The notes under the pieces were generated by a model. That model worked only from the letters and a program-made list of their open reading frames with translations, searched no databases and was not told the DNA's origin. The position numbers were made by a program, and so were the translations under genes. This document shows, piece by piece, positions 6,881 through 11,291 of a stretch of DNA of 11,291 nt. Origin of the DNA: Desulfocapsa sp. (GTDB lineage: Bacteria > Desulfobacterota > Desulfobulbia > Desulfobulbales > Desulfocapsaceae); contig DAOVZA010000029.1 of the NCBI GenBank assembly GCA_030635405.1, forward strand, positions 1 to 11,291, written 5' to 3'. Numbering within the stretch: the stretch's first letter is position 1; each line of letters begins with the position of its first letter.

Positions 6881-8059
6881 CTACTTCCCTGTTTGTTCAA
6901 GAAGAACCACGGCATGACAACTGATGCCCTCCATTCTTCCGGTAAAACCCATTTTTTCGGTGGTTGTTGCCTTCACATTTATCTGAGATTCAGCAACTGA
7001 GCAGGATCCTGACAGAATTACCTGCATCTCCTGTATAAACGGTGCCAGCTTTGGTTTCTGACAAACCACTGTGATATCCGCATTGGACAAAATAAAGCCA
7101 CGAGTCCTTGCCAGATTTACTACTTCATCGAGCAAATTTATAGAATAAATATTAGAAAACTTCTGATCTGAATCCGGAAAATGAGTCCCGATATCACCGA
7201 CACCCAAAGCACCAAGGATTGCATCACACAGTGCATGGGTCAGCACATCTGCATCGGAATGCCCTGCAAGACCAAGTTCATATGGAATTGTGACGCCACC
7301 AAGAACCAGTTTTCGTTCAGGAGCAAAGCGGTGGGCATCATAGCCATGACCTATACGAAGAGACGTAGCGGCAGGTTTATTGTTTTGCATGATTTTCTCG
7401 GCAATAATCAAATCATCCGGTCGGGTGATTTTAATATTTGTTTCAGATCCTTCGATGAGATGCACTTCTATTCCTGCAAGTTCAAGAAGTGAGGCTTCAT
7501 CTGTTACATCTCTCTCGCCTGCTGCTTCGTATGCGCTAAGAAGTAAATCCAGACGTGACGCTTGAGGAGTTTGGGCTTGCCAGAGATTTTCTCTGTCAAC
7601 GGTTTGAATGATGCAGTCGTTATCTCCACTCTTTTTCAGCGTATCTTTCACAGGAACTGCAGCAATGGCCGCACCATACTTAACAGCAGCATCACAACAG
7701 CTGAATATCAGTTCAGTGCTGAGTAAAGGTCGAGCTCCATCATGAACAAGTACGATATCTGTATCATCACCAAGTGAATCAAGACCTGCCTTCACCGAAT
7801 CCTGACGTCGTCTGCCTCCACAAATCACCTGCAAGGTATCACCTGAGAGGCCATACTCTTCCAGTAAACTGATCGTAGAATCAACTCGATCCATGGGTAC
7901 CACAACAACAATTTTATCGATACAGGAGGCTAACGCAAAAACTCGTATGGTATGGACAAGAATGGGGACGCCGGCAAGAAGATGGTATTGTTTAGGATGG
8001 TTAAGACCCATCCTGCTTCCACTTCCGGCAGCAGGTATAATAGCGGCAACTGAGGACAT
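6881..8059 (-). CDS. ispDF: Bifunctional IspD/IspF enzyme of the MEP isoprenoid pathway
   Basis: Fusion of 2-C-methyl-D-erythritol 4-phosphate cytidylyltransferase (IspD) and 2-C-methyl-D-erythritol 2,4-cyclodiphosphate synthase (IspF), which catalyse steps three and five of isoprenoid precursor synthesis. The IspD half (about residues 1-225) has the nucleotide-binding loop PAAGSGSRMG, HPKQY, VHDGARP, QTPQ and NIKITRPDDL. The IspF half (about 233-392) begins RIGHGYDAHRF, with metal ligands Asp and His in GYDAH and His in AGHSDADV, then THFPDSD and KATTTEKMGFTGR. Numbering is from the ATG at 8059; a GTG at 8074 would add five residues. Neither start has a clear ribosome binding site; ATG is chosen because it starts just before the conserved core and leaves space after the rnpB T-run. 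Both halves look intact, including linker NNKPAATSL. It follows rnpB and precedes the M20 peptidase by 3 nt. Confidence 0.97.
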   Translation of the reverse strand: MSSVAAIIPAAGSGSRMGLNHPKQYHLLAGVPILVHTIRVFALASCIDKIVVVVPMDRVDSTISLLEEYGLSGDTLQVICGGRRRQDSVKAGLDSLGDDTDIVLVHDGARPLLSTELIFSCCDAAVKYGAAIAAVPVKDTLKKSGDNDCIIQTVDRENLWQAQTPQASRLDLLLSAYEAAGERDVTDEASLLELAGIEVHLIEGSETNIKITRPDDLIIAEKIMQNNKPAATSLRIGHGYDAHRFAPERKLVLGGVTIPYELGLAGHSDADVLTHALCDAILGALGVGDIGTHFPDSDQKFSNIYSINLLDEVVNLARTRGFILSNADITVVCQKPKLAPFIQEMQVILSGSCSVAESQINVKATTTEKMGFTGRMEGISCHAVVLLEQTGK

Positions 8060-8086
8060 TTTTACATTGGTCACAATTAAAAAAAA

Positions 8087-8460
8087 AGAGCGGGCTATAA
8101 GCCGAATCCTGTTTCTTCCTTTTCAGGAAGCCATGATCATTTCACTGGGATGCCGGTCACCCGACACCTCTTGCAACCTACCCGAAGACTTATAACGGAC
8201 AATCATATTCGCATCTCTGCGAGGTGTCTTCCTATTTGGTCTTGCTCCGGATGGGGTTTACCATGCCCTGACAGTCACCTGTGCAGGCGGTGAGCTTTTA
8301 CCTCGCCATTTCACCCTTACCGAATTAAAAAATCCGGCGGTATATTTTCTGTGGCACTTTCCGCCAGTCACCCGGCGTTCGTGTTACGAACCATCCTGTC
8401 CTGTGGAGTTCGGACTTTCCTCTCGGACCTTAAGATCCGAGCGATCATGCACCCGCTCTA
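8087..8460 (-). ncRNA. rnpB: RNase P RNA, type A
   Basis: Catalytic RNA that removes 5' leaders from pre-tRNAs. On the minus strand the conserved core is present in order: GAGGAAAGTCC (plus-strand 8412-8422), CTCCACAGGACAGG, GGGTGACTGGCGGAAAGTG, GGTAAGGGTGAAATGGCGAGG, GTAAACCCCATCCGGAGCAA and CAAATAGG (8231-8262), TTATAAGTC with CGGGTAGGTTGC, and near the end ACAGGATTCGGCTTATAG. The terminal P1 helix is formed by AGAGCGGG at the 5' end (8459-8452) and CCCGCTCT at the 3' end (8094-8087), which sets the boundaries at about 373 nt. Nine T residues follow on the minus strand (8087-8079), consistent with an intrinsic 3' end. The gene lies between the zinc-ribbon gene and ispDF, all on one strand. 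Confidence 0.97.
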
Positions 8461-8466
8461 AACTCT

Positions 8467-8494
8467 TTTATAGTGATAAAATACTATTTTTCAA
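8467..8494 (-). promoter_or_regulatory. rnpB promoter, sigma-70 type
   Basis: On the minus strand, TTGAAA (8494-8489, 5/6) and TATAAA (8472-8467, 5/6) are separated by 16 nt. The -10 ends 7 nt before the first base of the P1 helix at 8459, the expected initiation distance. It sits in the 47-nt gap after the zinc-ribbon stop, so rnpB need not depend on the upstream genes. Confidence 0.8.
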
Positions 8495-8507
8495 ACTATT
8501 CTTCGAT

Positions 8508-9329
8508 CTAAGCAGCTTTTGTTGCCGCTTTTTTTGTTGTTTTCTTCACTGTTTTCTTAACTGGTTTTTTCTTAGCAGCCTTTTTCTTAGCAGGTTTTTT
8601 CTTTGGCGCCTCTTCCTCTACTTCCACGGGTTCGTGATACATAATTCGCTGACAGGTTGGGCAATCAAAATGATCATCACCGCGAAGCAACAGATTATAC
8701 TGCTGAGGTGGAATAGCCATAAAACAACCCTGACAAACTCCGCCAATCACATTGACAACACCGAGACCATTACGATGAGCACGAAGGGTGTCATATTTCT
8801 GAAGAAGTTGAGGCTTTAATTTCTTTGCCTGGGTAACACGTTTCTTTTCTTGTGTTTTCTTCTTTTTATTAATGGCAGCAATGCTCTTTTTAACCTCTTC
8901 GGTCTCTTCCAAAAGAAGCTCTGTTTCACCCTTAAAAAGATTTTTATTCTCTTCAATTTCTGCAGTTAGCTGCTCAACTTCTTCCATGATGGCAACAACT
9001 TTTTCTTCCTTTTCCTTTACGCCTTTTTTGCCATCCTCAATTTCTTTCAAAAGAGCTGTCTGCTCCCGTCCGGTTTGAACTTGCATCATTTTGGATTGCC
9101 GATCTTTTACGTGTACCATCTCATCAGCAATTTCCACTTCCAGAGTACGACGTTCTTTTTCCAGAGTATCAATTTTTACAGTAAGGGTTTCGATGGTTGA
9201 CTCACGATCCGCAAGTTCCACACTCTTGATATCAAGAGCATCCTGCTCTTTTGTAATCTCTGAATCAATTTTATCGATTATATGATCAATTACCTGCAGC
9301 TGCGTTAGTTCGACTATTTCTTCGTTCAA
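8508..9329 (-). CDS. Coiled-coil zinc-ribbon protein (COG1579 type) with Lys/Ala-rich tail
   Basis: Predicted cytoplasmic protein of 273 residues. Residues 1 to about 185 form a long charged helical region, probably an antiparallel coiled coil, with many E/K heptad-like stretches. A C4 zinc ribbon follows: C199 and C202 (VCQGCFMAIP), C223 and C226 (DCPTCQRIMY). The tail from 243 to 273 is almost only Lys, Ala, Pro and Thr (repeats such as AKKKAAKKKP), resembling histone H1-like C-termini. The coiled coil plus ribbon match the widespread COG1579/DUF164 family, usually about 240 residues, so the basic tail is an extension. TTG at 9329 is the start: AGGAGA lies about 7 nt upstream and the frame has no better-placed ATG. 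It follows the Nif3-like gene by 22 nt, a common pairing in related genomes. The molecular role is not settled; nucleic-acid contact by the tail is inference. Confidence 0.9.
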   Translation of the reverse strand: MNEEIVELTQLQVIDHIIDKIDSEITKEQDALDIKSVELADRESTIETLTVKIDTLEKERRTLEVEIADEMVHVKDRQSKMMQVQTGREQTALLKEIEDGKKGVKEKEEKVVAIMEEVEQLTAEIEENKNLFKGETELLLEETEEVKKSIAAINKKKKTQEKKRVTQAKKLKPQLLQKYDTLRAHRNGLGVVNVIGGVCQGCFMAIPPQQYNLLLRGDDHFDCPTCQRIMYHEPVEVEEEAPKKKPAKKKAAKKKPVKKTVKKTTKKAATKAA

Positions 9330-9351
9330 GACAGTTCTCCTGTAAAATTAC

Positions 9352-10179
9352 TTATTCTATGCAAAATTTATTATTATTTATTAAAGTAAATGCTGGTTTT
9401 TCTGATGTACTTTGTAATATTTCTATATCCCAATCGTTATCACGACTTTGTGTTTCAAGTAAATTAGCTAAAAAAGCCATGGCTGGTTTTTCTGTCGCGT
9501 AATGGCTGGCATCAATGATACAAAAGCCTGCTTCCTCAGCCCAACGGGCTGTTGAGTGCTTTATTTCTGAGGAAAGATAGATATCGGCTCCTCTTCTAAA
9601 TGCTTCTTCAGCAAGATCAGAACCACTTCCACCACACAATGCAACGGACCTTATCTTCTGTGGCGGTTTCCCTGCAATCTGTACGGCAGGGCTCTTAAGC
9701 GTTTCAAATACTCGTTGCATGAATACATCAAAGGACAGTGCTTCTTTATAAGTTCCAATCCTTCCAATTCCTTGAGTATTTGCAGAATCAACGGGACGCA
9801 AGGGCTCAAGGGTATTCAACCCAAGAGGTATCCCAAGGGCGTCACTGACGCCAGCGACTGTACTGTCGAAATTAGTATGGCAGGCTATCACATTTATTTT
9901 ATGACAAAGAGCCTGTTCAAGAAAAACACCCGATGGCGTTGCTACCTGAACTGAATGGAGTGGGTTGAAGATACAGGGATGATGAGTGAGCAGGGTATCA
10001 GCGCCAAGGCTGATGGCTTCTTCAAGCAGAGAAAGGGTAGGATCAAGACCGAGCAAAAGAGAGCGAACATCTCTTTGTGGATCTCCAATCAAAAGCCCGA
10101 CATTATCCCAACTTTCAGCAAGATGAGTAGGTGCAATTTGATCAAGTCCCGCAAGAAGATCGATAAGCTTTATATTCAT
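9352..10179 (-). CDS. Nif3-like dinuclear metal-centre protein (YbgI/YqfO family)
   Basis: Predicted cytoplasmic metal-binding protein of 275 residues; family members form a hexameric toroid. Function is uncertain despite the common label GTP cyclohydrolase I type 2/Nif3. The N-terminal signature is ESWDNVGLLIGDP. Metal ligands are expected at H66 and H67 (THHPCIFNPLHS), H101 and D105 (CHTNFDS), then H226 and E230 (SHYATEKPAM). The length fits the short E. coli YbgI-like form and not the roughly 370-residue form with an inserted domain. The ATG at 10179 has a G-rich ribosome binding site (GAGGGGG) 4 nt upstream. It is the first protein gene after the tRNA terminator and lies 22 nt before the zinc-ribbon gene, with which it probably forms an operon. 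Confidence 0.95.
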   Translation of the reverse strand: MNIKLIDLLAGLDQIAPTHLAESWDNVGLLIGDPQRDVRSLLLGLDPTLSLLEEAISLGADTLLTHHPCIFNPLHSVQVATPSGVFLEQALCHKINVIACHTNFDSTVAGVSDALGIPLGLNTLEPLRPVDSANTQGIGRIGTYKEALSFDVFMQRVFETLKSPAVQIAGKPPQKIRSVALCGGSGSDLAEEAFRRGADIYLSSEIKHSTARWAEEAGFCIIDASHYATEKPAMAFLANLLETQSRDNDWDIEILQSTSEKPAFTLINNNKFCIE

Positions 10180-10394
10180 CAGCCCCCCTCGCCTAATGCC
10201 TTTAAATCAGGCATAAAAAAAAGGTACTTCCCTTTCGGGATGTACCTTTGGATTTCGGGCTTCCTAAAACAGGCTTCTGTGCCTGATTCAGCAAAATCAA
10301 ATATGAGGGGTGAGGCAATTGGCCTCTCTCTCTTTAGATAAAAGTTTATTCTATTCAAGGAACCTGAGTCACTGTAGCAGATTCTGTGTTGTAG
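10180..10394. other. 215-nt gap between the tRNA gene and the Nif3-like gene
   Basis: No coding frame is convincing here. On the minus strand it holds a GAGGC/GCCTC hairpin near 10311-10325, a CAGGC/GCCTG hairpin at 10270-10285, then the terminator at 10215-10249, and a long-range TCAGGCA/TGCCTGA pair (10207-10213 with 10280-10286). This could be just the tRNA 3' trailer, or a short structured RNA ending at the terminator. No promoter of its own was recognised. Confidence 0.4.
10215..10249 (-). terminator. Intrinsic terminator downstream of the tRNA
   Basis: On the minus strand AAGGTAC pairs with GTACCTT, then past one mismatch TCCC/GGGA closes a four-base loop (GAAA as read on that strand). 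Eight T residues follow (plus-strand A-run 10215-10222). It is a textbook rho-independent terminator ending the tRNA transcript before the Nif3-like gene. Confidence 0.9.
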
Positions 10395-10470
10395 TGGTGG
10401 GCGCAGTAGGACTTGAACCTACGACCGACCGGTTATGAGCCGGTGGCTCTACCAACTGAGCTATGCGCCC
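10395..10470 (-). tRNA. tRNA with CAU anticodon, probably elongator tRNA-Met
   Basis: All cloverleaf arms can be drawn on the minus strand: acceptor GGGCGCA/TGCGCCC, D-stem GCTC/GAGC, anticodon stem ACCGG/CCGGT around loop CTCATAA (anticodon CAT), a 5-nt variable loop, T-stem GTAGG/CCTAC with TTCAAGT loop, discriminator A73 and encoded CCA (10397-10395). It is not the initiator: position 1-72 is a G-C pair and the anticodon stem lacks three consecutive G-C pairs at the loop. Elongator Met is the main call. A tRNA-Ile with lysidine-modified CAU cannot be fully excluded; position 5-68 is G-C where E. coli tRNA-Ile2 has C-G, which argues for Met. Confidence 0.93.
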
Positions 10471-10491
10471 ACTCCGGCATCAAAACCTTGC

Positions 10492-10520
10492 ATAAGAAAC
10501 AACTTTCGCCTTATTGTCAA
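10492..10520 (-). promoter_or_regulatory. tRNA promoter, sigma-70 type
   Basis: On the minus strand a perfect -35 TTGACA (10520-10515) is followed after 17 nt by TCTTAT (10497-10492, 4/6 to the consensus -10). Transcription would start near 10485, giving a leader of about 15 nt before the mature tRNA, which RNase P would remove. Confidence 0.75.
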
Positions 10521-10610
10521 TTAAAAAATTACACTATCATAAAAAATCAGCAGTGCTTCATGGTAAAAACCTGATTGAAAGAGCAGGCCATAAGCGATAT
10601 AAGATACGGT

Positions 10611-11291
10611 ATGATATACAACAATCTACTTTTCTTTCTTGTGGCCATCTTTCTCTTTACGATGACAAGTGGCACAGAAGCACCTCTGTTACCACTTCCT
10701 GCGTCTCTGGCACTCTTTTCAACTCTGCTCTTCCTGTTTGATCGCGTGGCAAAACGTCTCTATTCAGGCGGGGATAGCAATGGATCTGGAGCCTATTTTA
10801 ATGCAGAGAAACGTCTTTCTTTTTTGGCACTGCTATTTTATTCGATTGTTCTTTTTACCTGTGACATCCATTATTACCTGAGCCCACTCAGCTTTAGCGG
10901 ACATTTTCCTTCCTTTGTTAATATTGGTGGGCTTGCCATCTTTTTTTTCTTTTTACTTCTAATGTGGCGCCAATCAAAACCTGCCTATGAAATAATATTT
11001 GACCGTAGTTACAGTACCAGATCTTTCCTGCTCTTTAATACCAAGGCAAACCTGCCCATTGTTCTACCCTGGATTGTGCTTTCACTTTCCTATGACCTGC
11101 TAGCATTGCTTCCCTTTCCAGGCCTAAAAACATTCCTCCACTCGGAAATGGGCGAGTATTTATCATTTATTATCTTTTTATTGCTTATTCTAATATTTTT
11201 TCCACCTCTGGTAAGAAGACTTTGGGGCTGCACCCCCTTTCCCAAAGGAGAATTACTTGACCATCTGCAAGCTTTTTTTAAGAAACAGAAA
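10611..11291 (+). CDS. Multi-pass membrane protein, probably N-terminal part of an M48-type metalloprotease (3' end missing)
   Basis: A frame of 227 codons opens at ATG 10611 and runs to the window edge without a stop. Hydrophobic segments lie at about residues 4-18, 31-43, 70-83, 104-118, 149-167 and 183-200, with short basic connectors (DRVAKR, MWRQSK, VRRLWG) suggesting an inner-membrane protein. Landmarks such as YNNLLFFLVAIFLF, NAEKRLS, KANLPIVLPWIV and FFPPLVRRLWGC resemble the membrane region that precedes the catalytic domain in M48 metalloproteases of sulfate-reducing bacteria. That is from memory of the family; the zinc motif HExxH would lie beyond the window, so it cannot be confirmed here. 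An in-frame TGA at 10572 limits the start, with only a TTG at 10575 in between. No strong ribosome binding site is seen. It is divergent from the tRNA gene. Confidence 0.75.
   Translation, partial: MIYNNLLFFLVAIFLFTMTSGTEAPLLPLPASLALFSTLLFLFDRVAKRLYSGGDSNGSGAYFNAEKRLSFLALLFYSIVLFTCDIHYYLSPLSFSGHFPSFVNIGGLAIFFFFLLLMWRQSKPAYEIIFDRSYSTRSFLLFNTKANLPIVLPWIVLSLSYDLLALLPFPGLKTFLHSEMGEYLSFIIFLLLILIFFPPLVRRLWGCTPFPKGELLDHLQAFFKKQK

Noticed and set aside
8403..8819. 138-aa plus-strand frame across rnpB and the zinc-ribbon gene
   Set aside because: Phe/Leu/Ser-rich translation is the antisense of the Lys-rich tail and of RNase P RNA, so it is a composition artefact.
9955..10341. 128-aa plus-strand frame across the Nif3-like start and the terminator
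   Set aside because: It crosses a strong terminator and is antisense to the conserved Nif3 N-terminus.
10395..10470. Initiator tRNA-fMet
   Set aside because: The acceptor has a G1-C72 pair where bacterial initiators have a mismatch, and the anticodon stem lacks the three G-C pairs typical of initiators.
1..11291. CRISPR arrays, insertion sequences, prophage or integrated elements at the tRNA
   Set aside because: No regularly spaced repeats, transposase or integrase frames, or duplicated tRNA 3' end were seen. Gene content is housekeeping throughout.

Overview
The window is a chromosomal housekeeping segment of about 11.3 kb, with no sign of phage, transposon, plasmid or CRISPR material. The base composition looks moderate to slightly AT-rich. 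Several features together suggest a sulfate-reducer-type anaerobe near Desulfobulbales (Desulfobacterota): a selenoprotein SelD, a Desulfovibrio-type monocluster ferredoxin, an Fe-S-type PurF, a fused IspDF and a type A RNase P RNA. The lineage is inference only.

Layout, left to right. (1) The plus-strand 3' part of an M3 oligoendopeptidase F gene (1-1454) is followed by a small unrecognised ORF (1509-1715). (2) A convergent minus-strand HD-domain phosphohydrolase (1729-2628). (3) A minus-strand pair with nearly touching ends, purF then a small 4Fe-4S ferredoxin (4376-2755). (4) The plus-strand selD (4605-5657), divergent from purF. Its codon 13 is an in-frame UGA at the active-site position, followed by a bacterial SECIS-like hairpin, so the gene is a selenoprotein and begins 144 nt upstream of where a stop-limited reading would place it. 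A 14-bp perfect inverted repeat overlaps its stop codon. (5) A long minus-strand series reading right to left: tRNA(CAU) with its own promoter and terminator (10520-10215), a Nif3-like protein, a coiled-coil zinc-ribbon protein with a lysine/alanine-rich tail, RNase P RNA (rnpB) with a near-consensus promoter, the bifunctional isoprenoid enzyme IspDF, and an M20 peptidase. (6) At the right edge, divergent from the tRNA, an open reading frame on the plus strand (10611 to the end) encodes a multi-pass membrane protein that resembles the N-terminal half of an M48-type membrane metalloprotease. It runs off the window.

The genes cover purine synthesis (PurF), isoprenoid synthesis by the MEP pathway (IspDF), selenium activation (SelD), tRNA maturation (rnpB), translation (tRNA) and peptide turnover (M3, M20, perhaps M48). 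They do not form a single dedicated system. The most notable item is the UGA-containing selD with its SECIS. Secondary points are the purF/ferredoxin coupling, a hairpin in the purF leader, the tight rnpB-ispDF junction, and the histone-H1-like tail on the zinc-ribbon protein.
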